From positions 434,001 to 498,000 of the forward strand of contig JAHCIJ010000003.1 of the NCBI GenBank assembly GCA_026129255.1: a stretch of DNA of 64,000 nt, written 5' to 3'. This document shows, in pieces, positions 15,577 through 23,889 of this stretch. Each line of letters starts with the position of its first letter. The stretch's first letter is position 1. A program made the translations under genes and the position numbers. This stretch comes from Anaerolineales bacterium. GTDB lineage: Bacteria; Chloroflexota; Anaerolineae; Anaerolineales; UBA11579. Below the pieces are notes generated by a model. The model was not told where the DNA came from and searched no databases. It was given only the letters and a program-made list of their open reading frames with translations.

Positions 15577-17742
15577 ATGCCATATCGATCTCAAAAGCCG
15601 ATTCAATTTGCGCTGCCGGAGCGCATCGCCCGCCTGGCCGACCTTGCCTATAACCTGTGGTGGACCTGGCACCCGGATGCGCAGGACCTCTTCCAGCGTA
15701 TTGACCCTTTGCAATGGGTGGCCAGTGCGCACAACCCGGTTGTCTTTCTGCGTGACCTGGCGCCGATGACGCTGCAAGCTGCCAGCATTGACCTGAACTT
15801 TACCGAGCACTATGACCGCGTGGTCGCCGCCTTTGACGCTTATGTGCGCTCAGCAGAAACCTGGTTTGGGCAGAGTTACCCCCAACGCGTAAAGAGCCCC
15901 ATTGCCTATTTCTCCTCTGAGTTTGGCTTGCATGAAACCCTGCCCATCTATGCGGGCGGTTTGGGCATCCTGGCCGGTGACCACCTTAAGGAAGCCAGTG
16001 ACCTCGGCTTGCCGTTGGTGGCCGTGGGTTTCTTGTATACGCATGGCTATTTCTTCCAACACATTAGTGAAGATGGCTGGCAAGAATCGCGCCCCGTGAC
16101 ACTCAAATTTGAAGAGATGCCGGTGTTGCCAGTAGTGAATGCTGAGGGCGAGCCCCTGATGGTGTCAATTGAGCTGCCCGGGCGCAGCCTGCATGCCCAA
16201 GTATGGGAGATCCGCGTGGGGCGCGTGTCGCTGTATCTGCTGGACAGTAATGTGGATGCCAACAACCCCGCCGACCGCGAGCTCACGGCGCGTCTGTATA
16301 GCAGCGATCTGGATCTGCGTATCTCGCAAGAGATACTGTTGGGCATCGGCGGCGTGCGCGCCCTGCGCATGCTGGGCTACAACCCCACAGTGTGGCATAT
16401 GAACGAGGGGCACTCGGCATTTTTGGGTTTGGAGCAGGCGCGCGAGTTGGTGCAAGGCGGCATGCCGCTGGCCGAGGCCATTCGCAAAGTGCGGCTGCAC
16501 AACGTCTTCACGACGCACACACCGGTACCCGCCGGGAACGATGAATTCCCGATCTGGTTAGTGGACCGCTATTTTTCGCATTACTGGCCTGAGTTGGGTT
16601 TAGACCAGGAAGGCTTCATTAGACTGGCGCACCAGGTGGTGGGTTGGGGTGAAGCCTTCAGCATGCCGGTGCTGGCCATGCGCTTCTCGGCGCAGCACAA
16701 CGGCGTATCTGAATTGCACGGCCAGGTGGCTCGTAGCATGTGGCGCGGGTTGTGGCCCACGCTGGATGAGAAACAGGTGCCGATCGGGCACATCACCAAT
16801 GGCATTCACACGCACACCTGGCTCAGTAAACGCATGGGCCAGTTGTATACCAAGCACCTCAAGGATTGGACGCCGCGCTTGGATGAGCCCGAAGCCTGGC
16901 AGAAAATCCATGACATTCCTAATGAGCAACTGTGGCGCGCCCGGCGGCACGCCAAGCGCAAGCTGGCCTTCTACGTGCGCGAGCGCACGCGCCAGCAATG
17001 GCTGCACGAGGGCATCCACCCGGTGCAGGTGGTAGCGGGCGGCGCGCTGCTGGACCCCTACGCGCTGACGATCGGTTTTGCTCGTCGCTTCGCCACGTAT
17101 AAGCGCGCCAACCTGGTGCTCTCAGATCTGGAGCGCTTGCTGGCGCTGGTCAACAAGCCCGGCCGCCCGGTGCAGATCTTGTTTGCGGGCAAAGCGCACC
17201 CGGCGGATGAAGGCGGCAAGCAGCTCATTCAAGAGGTGTACCGCGCCGTCAAGAAGGGCGAGGCAGGCGGGCGCCTGGTCTTCCTGGAAGGGTATGACAT
17301 GGAGTTGGCGCGCTATCTGGTGCAGGGCGTGGATGTGTGGCTCAACACGCCGCGCCGCCCAATGGAAGCTTCGGGTACCTCGGGGCAGAAGGCAGCGCTT
17401 AATGGCGCGCTGAACTTCTCGATCCTGGATGGTTGGTGGCGCGAAGGTTACAACGGCAAGAACGGCTGGGCGATCGGTACGGAGCAGGAATATAGCGACC
17501 CGGCCGAGCAGGATCTTGCAGACGCCAATAGCCTCTACGATATTTTGGAGAACCAGGTCATTCCGCTGTACTATGACGGGCGGGATGGCAACCAACCCAC
17601 AGATGGCTGGCTGGCAATGGTCAAAGAATCCATCAGCACGCTGGCGCCGCAGTTCAGCGCCCGGCGCATGGTGAAAGAGTACGTGGATACGTTGTACCTG
17701 CCAGCCATGGAAGGCAGTGCCGACGGCGTGGAGATCGGGTAA
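15577..17742 (+). CDS. glgP: Alpha-glucan (glycogen) phosphorylase, short bacterial/archaeal type with DUF3417 N-terminus
   Basis: 721 aa from ATG 15577, which has CAGGAG five bases upstream. Residues 20-130 match the DUF3417 start of this subfamily (LADLAYNLWWTWHPDAQDLF). The GT35 core follows with AYFSSEFGLHETLPIYAGGLGILAGDHLKEASDLGLP, WHMNEGHSAFLGLEQ, FTTHTPVPAGND, ITNGIHTHTW, FARRFATYKRANL, and the pyridoxal-phosphate Lys region EASGTSGQKAALNGALN followed by LDGWWREGY. It releases glucose-1-phosphate from storage or malto-oligosaccharide chains. It diverges from dnaG and is directly followed by the UPF0316 gene with an overlapping TAATG. Confidence 0.93.
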   Translation: MPYRSQKPIQFALPERIARLADLAYNLWWTWHPDAQDLFQRIDPLQWVASAHNPVVFLRDLAPMTLQAASIDLNFTEHYDRVVAAFDAYVRSAETWFGQSYPQRVKSPIAYFSSEFGLHETLPIYAGGLGILAGDHLKEASDLGLPLVAVGFLYTHGYFFQHISEDGWQESRPVTLKFEEMPVLPVVNAEGEPLMVSIELPGRSLHAQVWEIRVGRVSLYLLDSNVDANNPADRELTARLYSSDLDLRISQEILLGIGGVRALRMLGYNPTVWHMNEGHSAFLGLEQARELVQGGMPLAEAIRKVRLHNVFTTHTPVPAGNDEFPIWLVDRYFSHYWPELGLDQEGFIRLAHQVVGWGEAFSMPVLAMRFSAQHNGVSELHGQVARSMWRGLWPTLDEKQVPIGHITNGIHTHTWLSKRMGQLYTKHLKDWTPRLDEPEAWQKIHDIPNEQLWRARRHAKRKLAFYVRERTRQQWLHEGIHPVQVVAGGALLDPYALTIGFARRFATYKRANLVLSDLERLLALVNKPGRPVQILFAGKAHPADEGGKQLIQEVYRAVKKGEAGGRLVFLEGYDMELARYLVQGVDVWLNTPRRPMEASGTSGQKAALNGALNFSILDGWWREGYNGKNGWAIGTEQEYSDPAEQDLADANSLYDILENQVIPLYYDGRDGNQPTDGWLAMVKESISTLAPQFSARRMVKEYVDTLYLPAMEGSADGVEIG

Positions 17743-18266
17743 TGGAGCTTTCGTTCACACAGCAAGACATTCTGATGGCGCTGGGCATCTTTATGCTGCG
17801 CGTCGTTAACCAGAGCCTGGACACGCTACGCGTGGTGATGATGTTGCGCGGCCGCAAGCTGGAAACGTGGATCCTGGGTTTCATCGAAACGGTGATCTTT
17901 GTCGTGGCGTTGGGTTCTGTGATCTCAGGCCTGGATAATGTGCTCAACATCATTGGCTATTCTGCCGGCTTTGCCACGGGGACCACGGTGGGTATGTGGG
18001 TGGAAGACCGCTTGGCGATCGGTTTCATCAACCTGCGTATTGTGAGCCCCAAGCGCGGCACCGCAATGGTGCAGCATTTGCGCGAGGCGGGCTACGGCGT
18101 GACGGAGATCCCGGCGCGCGGCAAGGATGGCATGGTGAGCCTGCTCAATCTGAGCGTGCGCCGCAAGGAAGTGGACCAGGTGCAGGCGTTGGTGGAGTCT
18201 GTGGACAGCACCGCCTTTATCACCAGCGAGGAAACGCGCCCGCTGCGGCGGGGGTTCTGGGGGTGA
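17742..18266 (+). CDS. UPF0316/DUF2179 membrane protein
   Basis: 174 aa. Three membrane helices lie in the first ~85 residues (LMALGIFMLRVVNQSLDTLRVVM, ETVIFVVALGSVI, VLNIIGYSAGFATGTTVGMWVED). A soluble C-terminal DUF2179 domain of about 80 residues follows (LREAGYGVTEIPARGKDGMVSLLNLSVRRKEV), of the kind suspected to bind a small ligand. The function of the family is not established. The start overlaps the glycogen phosphorylase stop (TAATG), so the two are co-translated, but no functional link is evident. Confidence 0.8.
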   Translation: MELSFTQQDILMALGIFMLRVVNQSLDTLRVVMMLRGRKLETWILGFIETVIFVVALGSVISGLDNVLNIIGYSAGFATGTTVGMWVEDRLAIGFINLRIVSPKRGTAMVQHLREAGYGVTEIPARGKDGMVSLLNLSVRRKEVDQVQALVESVDSTAFITSEETRPLRRGFWG

Positions 18267-18442
18267 TGCGCCGGCTTCGTCGGCGCGGCGAAGCCCACGA
18301 AGCGTCCCTTAGCCTCGCACTGTATGGGCTTCGCCTGTTATGGTTGCCTAGGGCGCGGGCGCTTCTTGAGTAGAGGAAAGCTGCATGTGTTAGTTCGGAA
18401 GATAAGACAGGCTTAGATGAGAACTAAAATTGGCGCAGCAGT

Positions 18443-18463
18443 GGGCGGGTCTCAGACCCGCCC
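18443..18463. repeat. Perfect 10-bp GC-rich inverted repeat
   Basis: GGGCGGGTCT, one base, AGACCCGCCC, followed by CTAC. No T-run follows, so it is a poor terminator. It looks like a dispersed palindromic repeat. The surrounding non-coding stretch 18267-18527 shows nothing else except short GGCTTCG/CGAAGCC words. Confidence 0.6.
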
Positions 18464-18527
18464 CTACGCTTATCATCCTTATTAGACGTTTCTAATTACT
18501 CACACCTGCTTGCCACTCCCTTCCGAG

Positions 18528-18977
18528 ATGAATGACCTGAATTGTCCACAATGTGGAGGCAAAGTGCCCGAAGGAGTGCAATGCTCTGATCGCTTTTGGG
18601 AAGGGCAAATATTGGAAGGCAGTCACCCTGCCTACTACGCGGTGCACCATCTCAGCGTGCCCGCGTATTACTTGCAGCACAACCTGTATTCGCGCCAGGG
18701 GTGGTTGGCGGTGCATAAACTCCTGAGCGAATTTGTGTTTGATGGGCTCACTCCCGAAAACGCGCGTCGGAAAATAGGGCGGCACGTTGATTCACGTAAC
18801 CGCACATTCAGTATTGTGCGCGGTGAGAAGCTGCTGGGTGTGGAGCAGATAGAGTGGGGCTTGACTATAGCTGATGTGCGGCTAGACACGGCCGAACACT
18901 ATTGCGCTGATGTGCGCCGTTGGGCGCGGCAAGTGTGCAAAGACAGCGCTGCCCTGGCAGCAGCAAGCTCAAACTAG
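18528..18977 (+). CDS. DUF5946 family protein
   Basis: 149 aa from ATG 18528, which starts directly with the zinc-ribbon half MNDLNCPQCGGKVPEGVQC. The rest follows the DUF5946 pattern: a Phe/Glu-rich stretch, YAVHHLSVPAYYLQHNLYS, and a C-terminal DVRLDTAEHYCADVRRWARQV. The function is unknown. The stop overlaps by 4 bases the stop region of the convergent M29 peptidase gene. No obvious Shine-Dalgarno or promoter is seen upstream. Confidence 0.65.
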   Translation: MNDLNCPQCGGKVPEGVQCSDRFWEGQILEGSHPAYYAVHHLSVPAYYLQHNLYSRQGWLAVHKLLSEFVFDGLTPENARRKIGRHVDSRNRTFSIVRGEKLLGVEQIEWGLTIADVRLDTAEHYCADVRRWARQVCKDSAALAAASSN

Positions 18978-20077
18978 ATTACAAACTTGCCGTCTTTGTA
19001 GAAGACTTCACCGTCCACCAGAATCTCTGAGTCTTCGCGCAAATCACAGATCATGTCCCAGTGGATGGCGCTGGTGTTCTTGCTGCCCGTTTCCGGATAG
19101 CCGAGGCCGAGGGCCATATGGAATGAGCCGCCGATCTTTTCGTCGAGCAGGATGTGGCCGGTGAAGCGGTCAATATCCGTATTAAGGCCGATGGCAAATT
19201 CGCCCACGTAGCTGGCGCCCTCATCGGTGGCCAGCATTTGCTTCAAGTAGGCTTCTTGCGTGCGCGCCGTGGCGCTCACTACCTTGCCCTCAGTGAACTT
19301 GAGCTCGATATCCTCCACCACCACGCCATCTTCAATGGCGGGGTAGCTGTAGCGCACCCAGCCGTTGAGCGAATTTTCGATTGGGCCGGTATAGATCTCG
19401 CCGTCAGGCATGTTGTAGCGGCCGTGCGAATTCTTCCAGGTGCGGTCTTTTATGGAAAGCTGCAGGTCTACATTCGGGCCGCGCAAGTGCACTTTGTCGT
19501 GCCCGGTCAGAGCGTCAATGTAGTGTTGCTGCTCCTGCTTGATCTTGAGCCAGTGAGCAACGGGGTCGGCTTCGTGAGCGTGCACGGCACGGAAGATAAA
19601 GTCGGAGTATTCGGTCAGGCTCATGCCCGCTTGCATGGCGTAGCCCTGAGTGGGGAAGATACTGGTCACCCACTTGAACTTGCCGGCAGCCGAGCGATCG
19701 AACTGGTTCTTGAGGCTGGCGGAGAAGGCGGAGGCCGCGGCCGATTGCATTTGCGGGTTCACGCTGCTGAGGGCTTTGGTATTGGCCTCAGACCACAGGC
19801 GGATGCGCGCTTCAAACTCGCGGTAGGCCAGGGCGGTGAACTCGTTTTCCGTGCGCGCCAGCTCGGGCGTGGCCAGGCTAAGGAACAGCGCGCGCTGCTC
19901 GGGGAACTCCATCTGCAAGTGCGGGCGGCCGCCGCGCTCTACTACGCGTTTGAAGACTTCCACCACCAGGGGCATAGCCTCGGTGGTGGTTTCGATGATG
20001 ACACGGTCGCCGGGTTGAATATCGGTGGAATAGTCCACCAGAATGCGAGCAAAGTTTTCGATGCGTGGGTCTGCCAT
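18974..20077 (-). CDS. Aminopeptidase, M29 family (AmpS/aminopeptidase T type)
   Basis: 367 aa. The N-terminal domain is MADPRIENFARILVDYSTDIQPGDRVIIE. The co-catalytic metal site of M29 metallopeptidases is visible: Glu in MPDGEIYTGP, Glu in YVGEFAIGLN, His in GSFHMALGLGYPETG and His/Asp in SAIHWDMICDLR near the C-terminus. These enzymes remove N-terminal residues from peptides in the cytosol. AAGGAG lies six bases before the ATG and a TATAAT at 20104-20109 gives a short leader. The gene is convergent with the DUF5946 gene. Confidence 0.92.
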   Translation of the reverse strand: MADPRIENFARILVDYSTDIQPGDRVIIETTTEAMPLVVEVFKRVVERGGRPHLQMEFPEQRALFLSLATPELARTENEFTALAYREFEARIRLWSEANTKALSSVNPQMQSAAASAFSASLKNQFDRSAAGKFKWVTSIFPTQGYAMQAGMSLTEYSDFIFRAVHAHEADPVAHWLKIKQEQQHYIDALTGHDKVHLRGPNVDLQLSIKDRTWKNSHGRYNMPDGEIYTGPIENSLNGWVRYSYPAIEDGVVVEDIELKFTEGKVVSATARTQEAYLKQMLATDEGASYVGEFAIGLNTDIDRFTGHILLDEKIGGSFHMALGLGYPETGSKNTSAIHWDMICDLREDSEILVDGEVFYKDGKFVI

Positions 20078-20103
20078 GCAGCTCTCCTTATTGGTTGGCG
20101 CGC

Positions 20104-20109
20104 ATTATA
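20104..20109 (-). promoter_or_regulatory. -10 hexamer of the M29 aminopeptidase promoter
   Basis: Minus strand TATAAT about 26 bases before the start codon. Unlike the leaderless starts, the short leader here carries AAGGAG. Confidence 0.5.
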
Positions 20110-20135
20110 AGCCTGGCGGATAGGAAAGATGTCTT

Positions 20136-20188
20136 ATGATTAATTGATTAATCAGTCAATCGGTTAATCGGTCAGGCGTAGCGCCTGA
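20136..20188. repeat. Degenerate 8-9 bp tandem repeats ending in a hairpin
   Basis: Successive words TGATTAAT, TGATTAATC, AGTCAATC, GGTTAATC, GGTCAGGC are followed by the perfect hairpin TCAGGCG, TAG, CGCCTGA (20172-20188). The block lies between the divergent M29 peptidase and oxidoreductase promoters and could be a regulator site. Confidence 0.4.
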
Positions 20189-20192
20189 ATGG

Positions 20193-20198
20193 TAGAAT
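20193..20198 (+). promoter_or_regulatory. -10 hexamer upstream of the fused oxidoreductase gene
   Basis: TAGAAT 29 bases before the ATG at 20228. The 20172-20188 hairpin sits just upstream, in the -35 to -10 region. Confidence 0.4.
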
Positions 20199-20227
20199 GC
20201 CCACAGGTTAACCTTAAAGAAAATCCC

Positions 20228-22366
20228 ATGAAACAATTATTGCAAAACATGCGTGCGCGCAGCCCACACCTGGCCGACGTGCCAGTGCCAACCCCGCAGC
20301 CGGGCTTTGTGCTGGTGCGTAATGCCGCCTCGCTGGTATCGGCGGGCACGGAGCGCATGCTGGTGGAGTTTGCTGGCGCGTCACTGCTGGGCAAGGCACG
20401 CTCGCGGCCCGATCTGGTGCGCCAGACCTTGGACAAAGCACGGCGCGAGGGCTTGGCCAGCACCGCCCAGGCGGCGCTTGGGCGGTTGGGCGAGCCGATG
20501 GCACTCGGCTATTCTAGTGCTGGAGTAATAGTAGAGCTGGGCGAAGGCACGCGCGGCTTCAAAGTGGGCCAGCGCGTGGCCTGCGCGGGCGGCAACTACG
20601 CCGTGCACGCTGAGTATGTCAGTGTGCCGCGTAATTTGGTGGCCACGCTGCCGGCCAAGCTCGGTTTTGAAGAGGCCGCATTTACTACGCTGGGCGCGAT
20701 CGCCCTGCACGGCTTCCGCCTGGCCGAGGAGCAGGTGGGGGCGCGCGTGGCGGTGATCGGCTTGGGTCTGCTGGGCCAGCTGGCCAGCAGCATTGCCGCC
20801 GCGGCGGGCTGCCAGGTACTGGGCATTGACCTGGATGCCAAGCGCGTAGCTCTTGCGCAGGCGCGCGGCCTGAAGGCGGTTGGCCGTAAAGAAGCTGCCG
20901 AGCGCTGTGCTGCTTTCACGGGCGGGCAAGGTTTTGACGCTGTGCTGATCTGTGCAGATACCGAATCCAATGACCCAGTGCAACTGGCGGGTGAGATTGC
21001 GCGCGACCGTGCCACGGTAGTGGCCGTGGGCGCGGTAGGCATGGACGTGCCGCGCCGCAGCTATTATGGCAAAGAGCTCACCTTCATCGTCTCGCGCTCG
21101 TATGGGCCGGGGCGCTATGACCCTGAATACGAAGAAGGCGGGCGTGACTACCCGATTGGCTATGTGCGCTGGACTGAAGGGCGCAACCTGCAAGCCTTTG
21201 CAGACCTGATGGCTTCGGGCGCGGTGGATGTGAGCAAGCTCATCAGTCATCGCTTCTCAATTGCAGAAGCTCCCAAAGCTTATGAACTGATCCAGAGTGA
21301 CAAGCCCTTCCTGGGCGTGCTGATCACCTACCCGGGCGCGGCTACTGCGCCCAGCAAGGCCAGCCGCAAGGTAGTGTTTGAGGCCAAGCCGTTATCCAAA
21401 GACAAGATTGGTTTGGGCGTGCTGGGCGCGGGCAACTTTGCGCGCAACACCCTGCTGCCTGCGCTGCGTGGGTTGCCGGTGGATATGGTGGGCATCACCT
21501 CGGCCAGTGGGCGCCCAGCGGCCGACTTGGGCAAGCGCTTCGGCTTCCACTATGCCTCCAGCGATGAGGCGCAGATCCTGGCAGACCGCAATGTGGATGC
21601 GGTGGCCATCCTCACGCGGCACAACCTGCACGCCAAGCAGACGTTGGCGGCGCTCAAGGCTGGCAAGCATGTCTTCTGTGAGAAACCGCTGGCGCTGAAC
21701 GAGAAAGAACTGGCTGCCGTGGAGCGCCAAGCGAGTAAAGCGGGCAGCCCGCTACTGATGGGCGGCTTCAACCGCCGCTTCTCGCCAATGGCGCAGGAAC
21801 TCAAGCGGTTCCTGGCTGGCCGCAGCCAGCCGCTGGCGGCGCACTTCCGCGTCAACGCCGGTGCGCTGCCACCGTATCACTGGCTGCATGACCCGCAGCG
21901 CGGCGGCGGGCGCATTGTGGGCGAGGCGTGCCACTTTATTGACTTCCTTATATATCTTGTGGGCCAGTCGCCCTCGGCGGTGTTCGCCGAAGCGCTGCCC
22001 GATGATGAGCGCTTCAAGCAAGACAACGTGCAGATCACGCTGCGCTTTGCGGACGGCTCGATGGGCACGGTAACGTACCTGGCCAACGGCGACCGTTCGC
22101 TGCCCAAGGAGCGCATGGAGCTGTTCTGCGGCGGCAAGGTGGCGGTACTGGATGACTTCCGCCAGCTGGAGCTGACCGAAGACGGCCGCACGCGCACCCA
22201 GCGCGGCAAGCAGGATAAAGGCCACCGCGCCGGCGTGCAGGCCTTCCTGGCTGCGATCCAGGCGGGCGGCCCGGCGCCCATTCCCTATGAGCAGTTGTTC
22301 GGTGGGGCGCGGGCGGCGTTTGGGGCGCTGCAATCGCTCGAGACCGGCAAGCAAATTCTGTTTTAG
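20228..22366 (+). CDS. Bi-domain oxidoreductase: zinc-type alcohol dehydrogenase fused to Gfo/Idh/MocA dehydrogenase
   Basis: 712 aa from ATG 20228 (MKQLLQNMRARSPHLADVPV), which matches the family start better than the earlier in-frame ATG at 20189. Residues 1-360 are medium-chain dehydrogenase-like (SLVSAGTERMLVEF, GYSSAGVIVELGEG, FTTLGAIALHGFRLAEEQVGARVAVIGLGLLGQ), though several catalytic zinc ligands are not obvious. Residues 375-710 are a Gfo/Idh/MocA fold (GVLGAGNFARNTLLPAL, HVFCEKPLALNEKEL, GGRIVGEACHFIDFLIYLVG). Such fusions occur near surface-polysaccharide genes and probably act on sugars or sugar nucleotides. The substrate is not known. It stands alone here. Confidence 0.85.
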   Translation: MKQLLQNMRARSPHLADVPVPTPQPGFVLVRNAASLVSAGTERMLVEFAGASLLGKARSRPDLVRQTLDKARREGLASTAQAALGRLGEPMALGYSSAGVIVELGEGTRGFKVGQRVACAGGNYAVHAEYVSVPRNLVATLPAKLGFEEAAFTTLGAIALHGFRLAEEQVGARVAVIGLGLLGQLASSIAAAAGCQVLGIDLDAKRVALAQARGLKAVGRKEAAERCAAFTGGQGFDAVLICADTESNDPVQLAGEIARDRATVVAVGAVGMDVPRRSYYGKELTFIVSRSYGPGRYDPEYEEGGRDYPIGYVRWTEGRNLQAFADLMASGAVDVSKLISHRFSIAEAPKAYELIQSDKPFLGVLITYPGAATAPSKASRKVVFEAKPLSKDKIGLGVLGAGNFARNTLLPALRGLPVDMVGITSASGRPAADLGKRFGFHYASSDEAQILADRNVDAVAILTRHNLHAKQTLAALKAGKHVFCEKPLALNEKELAAVERQASKAGSPLLMGGFNRRFSPMAQELKRFLAGRSQPLAAHFRVNAGALPPYHWLHDPQRGGGRIVGEACHFIDFLIYLVGQSPSAVFAEALPDDERFKQDNVQITLRFADGSMGTVTYLANGDRSLPKERMELFCGGKVAVLDDFRQLELTEDGRTRTQRGKQDKGHRAGVQAFLAAIQAGGPAPIPYEQLFGGARAAFGALQSLETGKQILF

Positions 22367-22448
22367 GCGCAAGTTCGCCGCTTTTGGCGTAGTTTGGCGG
22401 CTGAGTATCGCCAGCACTGTGTTCAACGTAGGTGTTTGATTGTGAAAT

Positions 22449-22477
22449 TTGACACCTTTTAACCCCTGTGATAAACT
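22449..22477 (+). promoter_or_regulatory. Promoter of the nuo operon
   Basis: TTGACA (22449-22454), 17-bp spacer, TAAACT (22472-22477). The leader of about 58 bases before nuoA has no strong Shine-Dalgarno. The preceding stretch 22367-22448 shows no gene and no convincing terminator. Confidence 0.7.
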
Positions 22478-22541
22478 GAACTTAACCTACAATCATCAGA
22501 ATATTCGCTCTGGTTTAGCTTTTGTAGGTCAACTAAAGCCT

Positions 22542-22898
22542 ATGCTACAAGACTACCTACCGATAGCAGTACTCCTGATCATCTCGAGCGGCTTGGCGGT
22601 GTTGATCGTCATCATCGGCAATATTATTGGCCCGCGCCGAGAGGACAGCCGCAAGATGGCCCCCTACGAATCGGGCATGCAGGCCATCGGCCCGGGCACA
22701 CGCCGTATGCCCGTGCGCTTCTACCTGATCGCGGTGCTGTTCATCCTCTTTGATATTGAAGTAGTGTTCTTTCTGCCCTGGGCGGTTGTGTTCCGCCAGT
22801 TGGGCGTGTTCGGCTTGATCGAAATGTTCGTGTTCATTGCCATCCTGCTGGTTGGCTATGTGTACGCCTGGAAGAAAGGCGCGCTGGAATGGGACTAG
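22542..22898 (+). CDS. nuoA: NADH-quinone oxidoreductase subunit A
   Basis: 118 aa from ATG 22542 ([14 protein letters not shown]); the frame is open for 31 codons further upstream without family similarity. Three membrane helices are present, with the conserved loop [43 protein letters not shown] between the first two. The acidic DIE motif belongs to the membrane-arm junction that helps form the quinone channel. It is the first gene of a complete 14-gene operon. Its end overlaps nuoB by 10 bases. Confidence 0.95.
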   Translation: MLQDYLPIAVLLIISSGLAVLIVIIGNIIGPRREDSRKMAPYESGMQAIGPGTRRMPVRFYLIAVLFILFDIEVVFFLPWAVVFRQLGVFGLIEMFVFIAILLVGYVYAWKKGALEWD

Positions 22899-23371
22899 AG
22901 CAAAAACTTGGCAATATGGGCATTGTCACCACCACGCTGGAGCAGGTGGTGAACTGGAGCCGCACGCGCGCCATGTGGCCCATGCTGTTTGGCTTGGCCT
23001 GCTGCGCCATCGAAATGATGGCCTCGCAGGGCGCCGATTACGACGCCAGCCGCTTCGGTATGGAGCTGATGCGCGCTTCTCCCCGCCAGGCCGATCTGAT
23101 GATCGTGGCTGGCCGCGTGAGCCGCAAGATGGCCCCCGTGCTGCGTCGTTTGTATGACCAAATGCCTTCGCCCAAGTGGGTGGTCTCCATGGGAGACTGC
23201 GCCTCGTGTGGAGGTGTGTTCAATAACTATGCCATTGTGCAGGGTGTAGACGAGATCGTGCCGGTGGATGTGTACGTGGCCGGCTGCCCACCGCGCCCTG
23301 AGGCCCTGATCCACGGCATCATGACGCTGCACGAGCGTATCAAGGGCGAAAAGTTCAAGGACTGGGCGTAA
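22889..23371 (+). CDS. nuoB: NADH-quinone oxidoreductase subunit B (cluster N2)
   Basis: 160 aa. The four ligands of the terminal cluster N2 are present: the tandem Cys in [10 protein letters not shown] (residues 38-39), Cys in [11 protein letters not shown] (104) and Cys in [10 protein letters not shown] (133). It forms the quinone-site floor with NuoD. Length is slightly shorter than proteobacterial NuoB because the N-terminal extension is small. It overlaps nuoA by 10 bases, and nuoC starts 4 bases after the stop. Confidence 0.97.
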   Translation: MGLEQKLGNMGIVTTTLEQVVNWSRTRAMWPMLFGLACCAIEMMASQGADYDASRFGMELMRASPRQADLMIVAGRVSRKMAPVLRRLYDQMPSPKWVVSMGDCASCGGVFNNYAIVQGVDEIVPVDVYVAGCPPRPEALIHGIMTLHERIKGEKFKDWA

Positions 23372-23375
23372 GCGC

Positions 23376-23888
23376 ATGAAAGCCGAACTGCAACCTGTAT
23401 TGGACGCGCTGCAAAGCGCGTTTGGTGCACAACCCAGCGAATTCCGTGAGCAGGCTCGGGCTGTGCTGGCCGCCGAGCACATTGTGGCTGCGGCGCGCCT
23501 GCTGCGCGATGCGCATGGCTTCAACATGCTGGCGGCGCTGAGCGCAGTGGACTACTGGCCGGAGCGCCAGCCGCGTTTGCATGTGGTCTACCAGTTCAAG
23601 AACCTGGACAAGAATTTGCGCCTGGAGCTGCGCGTGCCGCTGGACGGCGATGAGCCAGAATTGCCCAGTGTTATCGAGGTGTTCCCCAACGCCAACTGGC
23701 ATGAGCGTGAGCTGTGGGACATGTTCGGTATTCGCGTCACCAACCATCCAGACCTGCGCCGCATTCTGATGCCGGCGGATTGGGTGGGGCACCCGCTGCG
23801 TAAGGATTACCCGCTGGGCTACGAAGAAGTGCAGTTCAGCTTTAACTTTGAAGAGATCGATCAGCGCAAGCCGCGCCCGCAGGATTAA
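23376..23888 (+). CDS. nuoC: NADH-quinone oxidoreductase subunit C (30-kDa subunit)
   Basis: 170 aa. The 30-kDa signature is ERELWDMFGIRVTNHPDLRRIL, with the C-terminal HPLRKDYPLGYEEVQF. It is a peripheral-arm subunit that scaffolds NuoB and NuoD. It is encoded separately from NuoD rather than fused as in E. coli. The N-terminal ~40 residues are variable. Confidence 0.95.
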   Translation: MKAELQPVLDALQSAFGAQPSEFREQARAVLAAEHIVAAARLLRDAHGFNMLAALSAVDYWPERQPRLHVVYQFKNLDKNLRLELRVPLDGDEPELPSVIEVFPNANWHERELWDMFGIRVTNHPDLRRILMPADWVGHPLRKDYPLGYEEVQFSFNFEEIDQRKPRPQD

Positions 23889-23889
23889 T

